From: Aureimonas ureilytica DSM 18598 = NBRC 106430
GTDB taxonomy: Bacteria > Pseudomonadota > Alphaproteobacteria > Rhizobiales > Rhizobiaceae
DNA length: 51,885 nucleotides
NCBI RefSeq assembly: GCF_000382705.1
Contig: NZ_ARQE01000016.1
Span: forward strand, 1 to 51,885
Reading direction: 5' to 3'
The translations under genes and the position numbers were made by a program. The notes beneath the pieces are model-generated. The model was not told the origin of the DNA, searched no databases, and saw only the letters and a program-made list of their open reading frames with translations. Of this stretch, positions 33,997 to 42,986 are shown in pieces; positions within the stretch are counted from its first letter, which is position 1, and each line of letters opens with the position of its first letter.

Positions 33997-35283
33997 ATGA
34001 CTAACTCCGAGACTGGAAACGGCGCGGGCAATGCCCGGGCCCGGCAGATCCTTGCCGACCTGTTCTCGGCGGCGGTCGGGGCGGCGGACCCCATGCGGGT
34101 CCTGGCGCCGGCCCTGCCGGAGAAGCCGTCCGGCCGCTGCGTGGTCGTCGGGGCGGGCAAGTCCGCCGCAGTGATGGCGCGGGCGGTCGAGGAGGCTTGG
34201 CCCGACGTCGACCTGTCGGGCGTCGTCGTCACCCGCTACGGGCACGGCGCGCCGACACGGCGGATCGAGGTTCTCGAAGCCAGCCATCCGGTGCCGGACG
34301 AGGCGAGCGAGCGGGCGGCCCGTCGGATCCTGGAGGCCGTCTCCGGCCTCGACGAAGGCGACCTCGTTCTCGCCCTCATCTCGGGCGGCGGTTCCTCCCT
34401 GATGGCGCTGCCGGCGGAGGGGCTGTCCCTGGAGGACAAGCGGCGGGTCAATCGGCTGCTCCTCGCCTCCGGCCTCGGCATCAACGAGATGAACCAGGTC
34501 CGCCGACGTCTTTCCGGGATCAAGGGCGGCCGCCTTGCCGAGGCGGCGAGGCCTGCGCGGCTCGTTACCCTTGCGATCTCCGACGTCCCGGGAGACGACC
34601 CACGGGCGATTGCCTCGGGACCGACGGTCCACGACCCTGATGCTGACGAGGATCTAGCAAGTGTCGTCGAACGGCTCGGCGCCGAACTGCCGGAGGCCGC
34701 CCGACGTCTCCTGCTGCGTCCCGCCGAAGCGATGCACCCCTTCGAGGCGGACTACAGGATGATCGCGACCCCGCAGATGGCCCTGGAAGCCGCTGCTGAG
34801 GTTGCGCGTCGCAGTGGGATCACGCCACTGCTCCTCGGCGACGCCCTGGAAGGGGAGGCGAGGGAAGCCGGGATCCTGATGGCCGGCATCGCCCGCTCGA
34901 TGCGCCGGCACGGTCATCCGCTCGCCGGACCGGCCGTCGTCCTGTCGGGAGGCGAGACCACGGTCTCCGTCGGGTCGGCAAAACCGGGACGGGGCGGGCG
35001 GAACACGGAGTTCCTGCTCTCGCTGGCGATCTCCCTGCGGGGCGAACCCGGCGTCTTCGCCCTCTCGGCCGACACCGACGGCATCGACGGGACCGAGGAC
35101 GCCGCTGGCGCGCTGGTGACACCCGACACCATCGAGCGGGTAAGGGCGGCGAAGCTCGACCCCGCCGCCATGCTGAGCGGCCACGACAGTTACAGCCTGT
35201 TCTCCCGCATCGACGACCTCGTTGTTACGGGACCGACGCTCACTAACGTCAACGACTTCCGGGCCCTGCTCGTCATGCCCTGA
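33997..35283 (+). CDS. ttuD: Glycerate 2-kinase / hydroxypyruvate reductase family (TtuD-like)
   Basis: A 428-residue protein of the MOFRL/glycerate kinase type II family. CVVVGAGKSAAVMARAVEEA is the N-terminal glycine-rich segment, LALISGGGSSLMALPAEGLS is the family signature, and LSADTDGIDGTEDAAGALVT is the C-terminal MOFRL core. Early work on A. vitis called this gene hydroxypyruvate reductase, while related enzymes phosphorylate D-glycerate at C2. It links tartrate carbon to 2-phosphoglycerate and hence to pyruvate kinase. It begins 13 bp after the dehydrogenase stop. Confidence 0.9.
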   Translation: MTNSETGNGAGNARARQILADLFSAAVGAADPMRVLAPALPEKPSGRCVVVGAGKSAAVMARAVEEAWPDVDLSGVVVTRYGHGAPTRRIEVLEASHPVPDEASERAARRILEAVSGLDEGDLVLALISGGGSSLMALPAEGLSLEDKRRVNRLLLASGLGINEMNQVRRRLSGIKGGRLAEAARPARLVTLAISDVPGDDPRAIASGPTVHDPDADEDLASVVERLGAELPEAARRLLLRPAEAMHPFEADYRMIATPQMALEAAAEVARRSGITPLLLGDALEGEAREAGILMAGIARSMRRHGHPLAGPAVVLSGGETTVSVGSAKPGRGGRNTEFLLSLAISLRGEPGVFALSADTDGIDGTEDAAGALVTPDTIERVRAAKLDPAAMLSGHDSYSLFSRIDDLVVTGPTLTNVNDFRALLVMP

Positions 35284-35315
35284 CGAGCCGGCCTCGTTCC
35301 TTGGGAGGGGAAACG

Positions 35316-35804
35316 ATGGACGGCAATCCGCACGCGCATGCTCACCAATCCCGCCTCACGCGCGACGTCGTCGCGGGTTCGATTTTCCTTGTCATCGCCG
35401 CCGGCTTCGCGTGGGAGGCGTCGAACTACGACATGGGCCGGGCGATCCGCATGGGACCCGGCTTCATTCCGATGACGCTGGCCATCCTGCTCGCGATCTT
35501 CGGCCTGACGATCGCCGTCTCGGGATTGAAGAAGGACGAGCGGGTCGAAAAGACGCCGATCCCGTGGAAGGGCATCGTCCTGATCCTCGCCGCCCTCGTG
35601 ATCTTCGGCGAATTCGGCACCCTACTCGGCCTCGTGCCGGTGGTCTTCATCGGCACCGCCGTCGTAGCGCTCGCCTCGGCCAGGAACTCGATCGGCTCGG
35701 CGCTTCTCATCGCCGCCTGCATGGCGGCGCTGTGCTGGCTCGTCTTCAAGGTGGGCCTGGGCATCACCCTGCCGACTTTCGGCTCCCTTCTCACCTTCTC
35801 CTGA
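35316..35804 (+). CDS. TctB-family small transporter subunit
   Basis: A 162-residue membrane protein with about four hydrophobic segments (DVVAGSIFLVIAAGFAWEAS, GFIPMTLAILLAIFG, WKGIVLILAALVIFG, and the final ALLIAACMAALCWLVF). This is the shape of TctB, the small permease of tripartite tricarboxylate transporters. ATG at 35316 is chosen for the ideal GGGAGGGGAAACG upstream. It is followed 12 bp later by TctA. Confidence 0.88.
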   Translation: MDGNPHAHAHQSRLTRDVVAGSIFLVIAAGFAWEASNYDMGRAIRMGPGFIPMTLAILLAIFGLTIAVSGLKKDERVEKTPIPWKGIVLILAALVIFGEFGTLLGLVPVVFIGTAVVALASARNSIGSALLIAACMAALCWLVFKVGLGITLPTFGSLLTFS

Positions 35805-35816
35805 GGCGCGGACACG

Positions 35817-37322
35817 ATGGATCTCCTCGCAAACCTCGCCCTCGGCTTCGAGACGGCGCTCACCCCGATCAACGTCTTCTGGTGCTTCGTCGGCGTGCTG
35901 CTCGGCACGCTGGTCGGCGTCCTGCCCGGCATCGGGCCGACGGCGACGATCGCCATGCTTCTGCCGATCACCTTCACCTTCTCGCCTGTGACGGCCTTGA
36001 TCATGCTGTCGGGCATCTACTACGGCGCCCAGTACGGCGGCTCGACCACGGCGATCCTGATCAACCTGCCGGGCGAGAGTTCCTCGGCGGTCACCGCCAT
36101 CGACGGCTACCAGATGGCGCGAAAAGGGCGGGCGGGCACCGCGCTCGCCACCGCAGCCCTCGGCTCCTTCTTCGCCGGATCGGTGGCGACGCTGCTTTTG
36201 GCCATGGCCGCGCCGCCGCTGGCGCGCGTCGCGCTCCAGTTCGGCGCACCCGAATATTTCGCGCTGATCGTGCTCGGCCTCCTGGTCTCGATCTCGCTCG
36301 CCCACGGCTCCATCGTCAAGGCGCTCGCGATGATCGTCCTGGGGCTTCTTCTGGGCACGGTCGGACAGGACATCTACACCGGCACGCCGCGCTTCACCTT
36401 CGGCCAGCTCGAGCTCTACCAGGGCATCAACTTCGTCTCGATCGCCGTCGGCGTCTTCGGCGTGGCGGAAATCTTCCGCAACCTCGAGAACGAGACGACG
36501 CGCAAGGTGGGCGTCAAGAAGGTGTCGGGCCTCTGGCTCACGAAGGAAGATTTCAAGCGCATCGTCGGCCCGGTGATCCGCGGCACCGCGCTCGGCTCCA
36601 TCCTCGGCGTCCTGCCGGGCGGCGGCCACGTCCTGTCCTCCTTCGCCTCCTATTCGATGGAAAAGAACCTGGCGCGGGACAAGTCCGAGTTCGGACATGG
36701 CGCGATCCAGGGCGTCGCGGGCCCCGAGAGCGCCAACAACGCGGCGGCGCAGACCTCGTTCATCCCGCTCCTGACGCTCGGCATCCCCGCACACCCGGTC
36801 ATGGCGCTGATCGTGGGCGCCTTCATCCTCCAGGGCATCACCCCCGGCCCGAACGTCATCAACACGCAGCCTGCCCTCTTCTGGGGCATCATCGCCTCCA
36901 TGTGGATCGGCAACGTGCTCCTTGTCATCCTCAACCTGCCGCTCATCGGCATCTGGGTGAAGATGCTGACGATCCCCTACCGCATCCTCTTCCCGGCGAT
37001 CGTCCTGTTCGCCGCCATCGGCTGCTACTCGATCAACAACAACCCGTTCGACGTCTACGCCATCGGCGTCTTCGGCATCCTGGGATACGTCCTGATCCGC
37101 CTCGGCTGCGAGCCGGCGCCGCTCCTCCTCGGCTTCGTGCTCGGACCGCTTCTCGAGGAGCACCTGCGCCGCGCCATGATCATCTCGCGCGGCGATCCGA
37201 TGGTGTTCCTGGAGCGGCCGATCTCGGCCTCGCTCCTGGCGCTGGGGCTGGCCTGCGTGATCTTCGCGCTCCTTCCCTCCATCCGCAGCAAGCGCAAGGA
37301 GGTCTTCGTCGAGGACGATTGA
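35817..37322 (+). CDS. TctA-family large transporter subunit
   Basis: A 501-residue integral membrane protein of the TctA family with about 11-12 hydrophobic segments. It starts MDLLANLALGFETALTPINV and contains GTLVGVLPGIGPTATIAMLL and YYGAQYGGSTTAILINLPGE, which are family signature loops; GPESANNAAAQTSFIPLLTL is a second. It forms the channel of the tripartite carboxylate carrier with TctB and the TctC protein at 31858. Together they give the cluster a second uptake route beside the MFS carrier. Confidence 0.92.
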   Translation: MDLLANLALGFETALTPINVFWCFVGVLLGTLVGVLPGIGPTATIAMLLPITFTFSPVTALIMLSGIYYGAQYGGSTTAILINLPGESSSAVTAIDGYQMARKGRAGTALATAALGSFFAGSVATLLLAMAAPPLARVALQFGAPEYFALIVLGLLVSISLAHGSIVKALAMIVLGLLLGTVGQDIYTGTPRFTFGQLELYQGINFVSIAVGVFGVAEIFRNLENETTRKVGVKKVSGLWLTKEDFKRIVGPVIRGTALGSILGVLPGGGHVLSSFASYSMEKNLARDKSEFGHGAIQGVAGPESANNAAAQTSFIPLLTLGIPAHPVMALIVGAFILQGITPGPNVINTQPALFWGIIASMWIGNVLLVILNLPLIGIWVKMLTIPYRILFPAIVLFAAIGCYSINNNPFDVYAIGVFGILGYVLIRLGCEPAPLLLGFVLGPLLEEHLRRAMIISRGDPMVFLERPISASLLALGLACVIFALLPSIRSKRKEVFVEDD

Positions 37323-37428
37323 TCGACGCAGAACCCCACACATACCCCAGACCAAGCATCTTAAATGCCGCTTCACTGGGAAGGTTCGACCTTCCGAAAG
37401 AGAGCTGAAGGGCGAGGCAGGAAACAGC

Positions 37429-38865
37429 ATGAAACGCAATCGCCGCGTGAAGATTCTCGCAACGCTCGGGCCGGCCTCGTCCGACGAGGCGATGATCCGC
37501 AAGCTGCACGAGGCGGGCGCCGACGTGTTCCGCATCAACATGAGCCATACGGACCACGACACGATGCGCGAGCTTGTGGCGCGCATTCGCCGCGTGGAGG
37601 CGGAGGTGGATCGGCCGATCGGCATCCTCGCCGACCTCCAGGGACCCAAGCTTCGGGTCGGCAAGTTCGCGGAAGGAAAGGTCGATCTCCAGCCGGGCGA
37701 CATCATCACGCTGGACAACAACCCCGAGCCGGGCGACGCCACCCGCGTCTACCTGCCCCATCCCGAGATTCTGCAGACCGTGCAGCCGGGCCATCGCCTG
37801 CTGATCGACGACGGCAAGCTGCAGCTTCGCGCGCTGGAGACGACCGGCACCGCGATCCGCTGCGAGGTCGTCGCCGGCACGCGCATCTCCGACAAGAAGG
37901 GCGTCAGCCTCCCCGATACGCTTCTGACCAGCGGCGCGCTGACCGACAAGGACCGCCGCGACCTCGACGCGGTGCTGGAGGCCGAGATCGACTGGCTGGC
38001 GCTCTCGTTCATCCAGCGCCCGGAGGACCTGGCCGAGGCGCGCAAGCTGTCGCGCGGGCGCGCCGGGCTCCTGTCCAAGATCGAGAAGCCGCAGGCGGTG
38101 GAGCGGCTCGACGAGATCATCGAGCTGTCGGACGCGATCATGGTGGCGCGCGGCGATCTGGGCGTCGAGATGCCGCTGGAACAGGTGCCGGGCATCCAGA
38201 AGCGCATCACGCGTGCCGCGCGCCGCGCGGGCAAGCCGGTCGTGGTCGCGACCCAGATGCTGGAGTCGATGATCACCGCCCCGGTGCCGACGCGTGCCGA
38301 GGTGTCGGACGTGTCGATCGCGGTGTTCGAGGGGGCGGACGCGATCATGCTGTCGGCGGAGTCGGCGGCGGGCGCCTATCCGATCGAGGCGGTCCAGACC
38401 ATGGATCGCATCGCGGTCGAGGTGGAGAAGGACCCGCTCTATCCCGGCATCATCTTCGCCCAGCGCCCCGCCGCCGAAGCCACGGGCGCGGACGCAGTGT
38501 CGCTCGCCGCGCGCCAGATCGCCGAGACACTCAGCGTCGCCGCGATCGTGAGCTATACGGCCACGGGAACCACGGGGCTCCGCGCGGCGCGGGAGCGCCC
38601 GCGGGTGCCGATCCTCGCCCTGTCGCCCGTCATCGCGACCGCACGTCGGTTGAGCCTCGTCTGGGGTCTCGACTGCGTGGTGACTGAGGACGCCCTGGAT
38701 CTCGACGACATGGTCGACAAGGCTTGCCGTGTCGCCGTGAAGCAGCATTACACGTCGGTCGGCGAACGACTGATCGTCACCGCCGGGGTGCCACTTCGCA
38801 CGCCGGGCGCCACGAACATGCTCCGCATTGCCCATGTCGGCTCCGGCGGACTACCACCCGTTTAG
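37429..38865 (+). CDS. ttuE: Pyruvate kinase (TtuE-like)
   Basis: A 478-residue pyruvate kinase converting phosphoenolpyruvate and ADP to pyruvate and ATP. Visible motifs are RVKILATLGPASSDE at the start, FRINMSHTDH, KIEKPQAVERLDEIIE (the catalytic Lys region), MVARGDLGVEMPLEQVPGIQ, ATQMLESMI and the regulatory C-domain ALSPVIATARRLSLVWGL. Its place at the end of the tartrate cluster matches ttuE of A. vitis, where it finishes the tartrate-to-pyruvate route. It is probably a cluster-specific isozyme rather than the housekeeping copy. Confidence 0.95.
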   Translation: MKRNRRVKILATLGPASSDEAMIRKLHEAGADVFRINMSHTDHDTMRELVARIRRVEAEVDRPIGILADLQGPKLRVGKFAEGKVDLQPGDIITLDNNPEPGDATRVYLPHPEILQTVQPGHRLLIDDGKLQLRALETTGTAIRCEVVAGTRISDKKGVSLPDTLLTSGALTDKDRRDLDAVLEAEIDWLALSFIQRPEDLAEARKLSRGRAGLLSKIEKPQAVERLDEIIELSDAIMVARGDLGVEMPLEQVPGIQKRITRAARRAGKPVVVATQMLESMITAPVPTRAEVSDVSIAVFEGADAIMLSAESAAGAYPIEAVQTMDRIAVEVEKDPLYPGIIFAQRPAAEATGADAVSLAARQIAETLSVAAIVSYTATGTTGLRAARERPRVPILALSPVIATARRLSLVWGLDCVVTEDALDLDDMVDKACRVAVKQHYTSVGERLIVTAGVPLRTPGATNMLRIAHVGSGGLPPV

Positions 38866-39148
38866 TTTCCAACAGGCGGGTAGCTCGTCAAGCCGCGATA
38901 CTCGATTCAGAGGCGGTTTTGCCGGGCGCAACGTTCACACTGAGCCTATCGACGATCTGCGAGGGCAAGCTGCGGGCGGTCTACCGCTGGCACCTGCCGG
39001 TGATGATGGGGGGCAAGCTGGCAGGCATCTTGGTTCATGAGCCTGGGCACGCGAACCTAAGCCATACGGCACGGCGGATGCTACCGCTTCCTACTAATGC
39101 GCCCGAGCGGGCCGTGATCGGCCCCCACTGAGTGGTCCGATTGGAAAG

Positions 39149-40057
39149 TTAGTTCAGGGTTGGTCTTTGCACCAGCGTTAGCTTGGCCGGCGGAGCAGGT
39201 CGGGTAAGCGCAGTCGGCCAAGCGGCGAAGGCCGGTACGAACACTTCTGGTGCCGGCGGTTTGTAGCCGATCGATCCGTGCGGCCGGATCGTGTTGTAGT
39301 GACGCCGCCAGCTTTCGATGACGATCTGCGCCTCGCGCAAGCTGTAGAAGATCTCGCCGTCGAGAAGTTCGTCGCGAAGGCGAGCGTTGAAGCTCTCGAC
39401 ATAGCCGTTCTCCCACGGACTACCGGGTGCGATGTACGCGGTCTTTGCTCCAACGGCCGTGATCCAATCCTGCACGGCCTTGGCGATGAACTCGGGGCCA
39501 TTGTCGGACCGAACGTGGCCGGGCACACCGCGCAGGACGAAGAGGTCCGACAGAACGTCGATGACATCCGTCGAGTTGAGCCTGCGAGCGACGCGGATGC
39601 TGAGGCATTCGTGCGTGAACTCGTCGATGACATTGAGCATCCGGATTTTGCGGCCATCATGCGTGCGGTCCTCGACGAAGTCGTAGGACCAAACATGGTT
39701 GGGATGTTCGGGACGAAGCCGAACACAGGAGCCCTCGTTCAGCCAGAGCCGCCCGCGCTTGGGTTGCTTGGCCGGCACCTTCAGACCCTCTCGGCGCCAG
39801 ATGCGCTCGACACGCTTGTCGTTGACGACCCAACCCGCATCCCGCAGCAAGGCCGCGATCTTGCGATACCCATACCGGCCATACTGACGGGCCAACTCGA
39901 TGAGGTCGGCCGTGAGCTGCTCTTCGTCGTCCCGGCCCCGCGGCACCTGACGCTGTGTCGAACGGTGCTGCCCGAGGACGCGGCATACCATCCGCTCGGA
40001 CAGCTTCGTCACCGCCATGACGTGTTCGACACAGGCGCGCCGGCGTGCGGGGCTCAG
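39149..40057 (-). CDS. IS3-family transposase OrfB (copy A)
   Basis: About 302 residues carrying the HTH-like N-terminus and the rve integrase core with a full DDE set: WSYDFVEDRTHDGRKIRMLN (first Asp), VRSDNGPEF (second Asp) and GSPWENGYVESFNARLRDEL (Glu). It probably starts at CTG 40057, which overlaps the OrfA stop as CTGA, or is made by frameshift; the first ATG inside the homologous region is at 40018. Copy B begins identically with GTGA. Confidence 0.88.
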   Translation of the reverse strand: MSPARRRACVEHVMAVTKLSERMVCRVLGQHRSTQRQVPRGRDDEEQLTADLIELARQYGRYGYRKIAALLRDAGWVVNDKRVERIWRREGLKVPAKQPKRGRLWLNEGSCVRLRPEHPNHVWSYDFVEDRTHDGRKIRMLNVIDEFTHECLSIRVARRLNSTDVIDVLSDLFVLRGVPGHVRSDNGPEFIAKAVQDWITAVGAKTAYIAPGSPWENGYVESFNARLRDELLDGEIFYSLREAQIVIESWRRHYNTIRPHGSIGYKPPAPEVFVPAFAAWPTALTRPAPPAKLTLVQRPTLN

Positions 40058-40329
40058 TAGTTTCCCCGTACAGCTTCCGCCAGGATCAGCTTGTCCAGCG
40101 TGAGATCGGCGACCGCCTTGCGAAGCCGCTGGTTCTCGGTCTCCAGATCCTTCAGCCGCTTCACCTGGTCGACCTTGAGACCACCGAACTCCTTGCGCCA
40201 CCGATAGTAGGTCACCTCCGTGACGCCAATTGAGCGCACCGCATCCGCTACCGTGCGTCCCTGCGACACCAGAACGTCAACCTGCCGCAGCTTCGCGACA
40301 ATCTCTTCGGGCTTGGGTCGTCTTGCCAT
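40054..40329 (-). CDS. IS3-family transposase OrfA (copy A)
   Basis: A 91-residue Tnp_1 type protein: EEIVAKLRQVDVLVSQGRTV, GVTEVTYYRWRKEFGGL (helix-turn-helix) and a leucine-zipper tail LKDLETENQRLRKAVADLTL. It binds the element ends and is fused to OrfB by coupled translation. It is about three quarters identical by eye to the OrfA of copy B. Confidence 0.9.
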   Translation of the reverse strand: MARRPKPEEIVAKLRQVDVLVSQGRTVADAVRSIGVTEVTYYRWRKEFGGLKVDQVKRLKDLETENQRLRKAVADLTLDKLILAEAVRGNY

Positions 40330-40536
40330 ATCCGTCCTCCTTCAGGCTCTCAAAGCCATACTTCAGGGCGGACCATTTCAATGGGGGTGGATCACCTTCT
40401 ACTGTGCCGAGAGATGCAGGAAAAATTCTTATTTCTCGACAAACTGATGAGGTTTTCTCATTGGTTTCGGACATGGGACGCTGTACGAAATCCTTCCCCG
40501 AAACGAAGAGGTCGGGAGGACACATCAGGAGATGCG

Positions 40537-41412
40537 GTGTCACTTCGAGCCTTCAGGACACTTGTCGCCATCGCAAACCACGGTTCCTTCGCCCGTGCCG
40601 GCGAGGTCGTGGGACTTACGCAGTCGGCTGTCAGCCTTCAGGTGAAGGCACTGGAAGAGGAGTTCGGGACCAAGCTGTTCGACCGCTCCCGCAGGCGTCC
40701 GGTTCTCACCGAGGCTGGGCAAATCGTGCTCGCTCGAGCGGAGGAAGTCCTGGCTCTGTACGACGGCATTGCCCGCGAACTCGACGCAGAGCATGGCTTG
40801 ACCGGCCGACTGAAGCTTGGGGCAATCCAGACAGCGCTGTCGGGCAGCCTGCCGGACGCGCTGATCACGATGAGCCGTGCCCATCCACGGGTGCGTGTCC
40901 ACGTCGCTGCGGGGATGTCCGCAGAACTCGCGGTGGCGGTTGCCGCTGGCGATCTCGATGCTGCGGTGACAACGGAGCCGGTTCGCCCTTACCCTCCGGG
41001 TTTGATCTGGTCGACACTTTACGAGGACAACTTCTGGCTTGTGGCACCACCTGGCTGCTCCGCTGCCACGGTGCGGGATGTCCTCGGCGATCGACCTTTC
41101 ATTCGGTTCGACAGTCGTGCTTGGGCGGGGCGTACCATCGACAGGGAACTCCGGCGCCTACGCCTCGTGGTTCGCGAGGAAATGGTTCTCGACAGCCAAG
41201 AGGTGATCCTCAGGATGGTCGCGAAGGGACTGGGAGTGGCGGTGCTGCCGCTCAGACACAGACCCGCCGATCTCGCTTGCCTACCGTTTGGCGAGCCTCA
41301 GTTGTGTCGGCGCGTCGTGCTGTTGGAGCGACAGGACCGCAAGGGAGGTGCGCTGGCGGCCGCTTTCGGCCGGGCCATGGCAGCTTCGGACGCCGCAGTC
41401 CAGGCAACGTGA
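40537..41412 (+). CDS. LysR-family transcriptional regulator
   Basis: A 291-residue LysR regulator. The helix-turn-helix is at the start (SLRAFRTLVAIANHGSFARA, LTQSAVSLQVKALEEEFG, KLFDRSRRRPVLTEAG) and is followed by the effector domain. GTG at 40537 is preferred: AGGAGA is 5-6 bases upstream and the HTH then begins at residue 2. Farther upstream in-frame codons run out of IS copy A and are not part of the gene. It is convergent with the pheC-like gene; its target is unknown. Confidence 0.85.
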   Translation: MSLRAFRTLVAIANHGSFARAGEVVGLTQSAVSLQVKALEEEFGTKLFDRSRRRPVLTEAGQIVLARAEEVLALYDGIARELDAEHGLTGRLKLGAIQTALSGSLPDALITMSRAHPRVRVHVAAGMSAELAVAVAAGDLDAAVTTEPVRPYPPGLIWSTLYEDNFWLVAPPGCSAATVRDVLGDRPFIRFDSRAWAGRTIDRELRRLRLVVREEMVLDSQEVILRMVAKGLGVAVLPLRHRPADLACLPFGEPQLCRRVVLLERQDRKGGALAAAFGRAMAASDAAVQAT

Positions 41413-41477
41413 CGGCTCCGTACATCGGGCGGACCGAAACATTCCGTCCGATGTCTTGTTGCCGCAGCGGCGCCGTC

Positions 41478-42266
41478 TCATTTCATGTTTGCGTCGAAGA
41501 TCCGGTCGAACTCGCCCGTTGCCTTAGCGAGGTGCAGCCATTGGTCGACGTACGCCTTGAACGCGACATCACCGCGCGGCAGCAGTATACCCATCTCACC
41601 GTACTGAAGCGGCTGGTCGGGGTTCACCGCGCACAGACCGGGGTGCAGTTTTTCCTGAAGCTTCACCTCGACGGACTCCGCCACCATGACGTCGGCGCGC
41701 TTGTCCGCGATCTCTTGCCAGATGACCCTGTTGTCCGGAAAAAGCTGGATCTGCGCGTTCGCAAGGTTTGCTCGGGCGAACTTCTCGTTCGTACCGCCAG
41801 GGTTCACGACGACACGGGTTGACGGCTGGTTGATCGCCTCGGTCGTCTGGTACTTGGAGACGTCCTCGCACCTGACGATGGGGGCCTTGCCGTTCACGAG
41901 GTAGCCCTCGCTGAAGGACGCCTCGCGTTGGCGCGGCAGGGTCACCGAGATGCCGCTCATGGCCACGTCGCACTTCGTCTTGAAGTCGGCGAGCAAGTCG
42001 GACCATTTGGTATGGATGAAAACCGCCTCGCTATCGAGCGACTTGGCCAGCGAACGGGCGAGATCGATGTCGATGCCAACGAAGTCGTTCGCCCCATCGG
42101 GACGATACGAAAAGGGTCGGTAGTCGCCGGTGGTGCACACGTTCAGCGTCTTCCGTTCGAGAATTTGGTCCAGACGGGATGCTGACTCCTGCGCGAACGC
42201 TGGCGTGGACGCGAGTGCCGCCGCCGTAGAGACCGCCAACATCCATGCTTGCGGAGCCATAACCAT
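41478..42266 (-). CDS. PheC-like periplasmic cyclohexadienyl dehydratase / solute-binding protein
   Basis: A 262-residue protein with a signal peptide (residues 1-25, ending TPAFAQ|ESAS) and a type II periplasmic-binding fold. RLDQILERKTLNVCTTGDYR, FVGIDIDLARSLAKSLDSEA, CDVAMSGISVTLPRQREASF, VVVNPGGTNEKFARANLANA and GEMGILLPRGD closely track Pseudomonas PheC, which turns prephenate or arogenate into phenylpyruvate or phenylalanine in the periplasm. Ordinary amino-acid binding proteins share the fold, so dehydratase activity is probable but not certain. Start ATG 42266 follows AGGCGAA. Confidence 0.78.
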   Translation of the reverse strand: MVMAPQAWMLAVSTAAALASTPAFAQESASRLDQILERKTLNVCTTGDYRPFSYRPDGANDFVGIDIDLARSLAKSLDSEAVFIHTKWSDLLADFKTKCDVAMSGISVTLPRQREASFSEGYLVNGKAPIVRCEDVSKYQTTEAINQPSTRVVVNPGGTNEKFARANLANAQIQLFPDNRVIWQEIADKRADVMVAESVEVKLQEKLHPGLCAVNPDQPLQYGEMGILLPRGDVAFKAYVDQWLHLAKATGEFDRIFDANMK

Positions 42267-42377
42267 TTCGCCTGTCCCTGCCGATGCGATTCCGATGGCC
42301 GCAGCTTATGGTGCGCTGCATGCACCGTCCAGTTCGCGGACATAGCCGTGCCAAGTCCGAGCGTTCCGAGTTTGCAA

Positions 42378-42641
42378 TCATGGCGCCGTGGTACCTGGTT
42401 TGCGCCGCCTGTACGCACCGGGCGATCCGGACCTAGGTCGATGCGTTAGGCGGTGCCAACGCTCCTTCTCGGGCCTCGCGAAATGAGAGGGGGTGGCTTT
42501 GCGGACCTGCCGCGACCGTTCTCGAACCGTAGGCCGTCGTGCTCCTGCTAGGGTGACGCGGTCGATGTCGATGTCCGCGACCACCATCCCACGACCATTG
42601 CCTGCATCAACTAAGGAGAGGTCGCCTTCGTCGGGGATGAC
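42378..42641 (-). pseudogene. 3' fragment cut by IS copy B, possibly a nitrilase-family gene
   Basis: From the left end of IS copy B a minus-strand frame reads DEGDLSLVDAGNGRGMVVAD and DIDRVTLAGARRPTVRERS, ending at 42378. The GRGMVVADIDIDRV turn resembles the C-terminus of carbon-nitrogen hydrolases. The upstream part should lie beyond the IS, but I do not see it after 43909, so the gene seems to have been cut with loss of the rest. The assignment is tentative. Confidence 0.3.
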
Positions 42642-42707
42642 CTGGTCTGCCCCCTGAAAAGTGGCCCTCCGTGAAGTAGGTTTTTGAGCCTTTGGAGGAG
42701 GCCGAGA

Positions 42708-42986
42708 ATGCCGCAGAAGAAGCACAAGCCCGAAGAGATCGTCGCGAAGCTCCGGCAGGTCGACGTGCTGCTGTCGCAAGGTCGTCCGGTTGCCGAAGCG
42801 ATCCGCGCGATCGGCGTGACACCGTTTACCTACTACCGATGGCGCAAGGAGTTCGGCGGGCTGAAGTCGGACCAGGTGAAGCGTCTGAAGGATCTTGAGA
42901 AGGAGAACGAGCGGCTGCGGAAGGCCGTGTCGGACCTGACGCTTGAGAAGTTGATCCTCAAGGAAGCCGCCTCGGGAAACTGGTGA
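42708..42986 (+). CDS. IS3-family transposase OrfA (copy B)
   Basis: A 92-residue Tnp_1 protein: PEEIVAKLRQVDVLLSQGRP, GVTPFTYYRWRKEFGGLKSD and the zipper LEKENERLRKAVSDLTLEKL. ATG at 42708 is preceded by GGAGGAGG. The stop overlaps the OrfB start as GTGA. Confidence 0.92.
   Translation: MPQKKHKPEEIVAKLRQVDVLLSQGRPVAEAIRAIGVTPFTYYRWRKEFGGLKSDQVKRLKDLEKENERLRKAVSDLTLEKLILKEAASGNW

Larger units (their letters stand above)
39115..40394 (-). mobile_element. IS3-family insertion sequence, copy A (minus)
   Basis: A 1280-bp element. Its ends are TGATCGGCCCCCACTGAGTG (39115 side) and the inverted TGATCCACCCCCATTGAAAT (40394 side), followed on both sides by the shared TGGTCCG. Between them are overlapping orfA and orfB of the IS3/IS407-like type. 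No clear target duplication flanks the ends (GCCG versus CCTT). The element lies about 250 bp past pyruvate kinase. Confidence 0.82.

Noticed and set aside
35622-37742. A 706-codon open frame antisense to tctA and the ttuE start
   Set aside because: Highly charged low-complexity translation, no start signal, and TctA with pyruvate kinase on the other strand explain the region.
38866-39114. Open frame between pyruvate kinase and IS copy A (LSTICEGKLRAVYRWHLPV region)
   Set aside because: Protein-like by eye but with no family, start signal or clear ends; may be debris.
40395-40536. N-terminal extension of the LysR frame starting inside IS copy A
   Set aside because: The LysR helix-turn-helix starts at GTG 40537 with a proper AGGAGA; the extension is IS end sequence read in frame.
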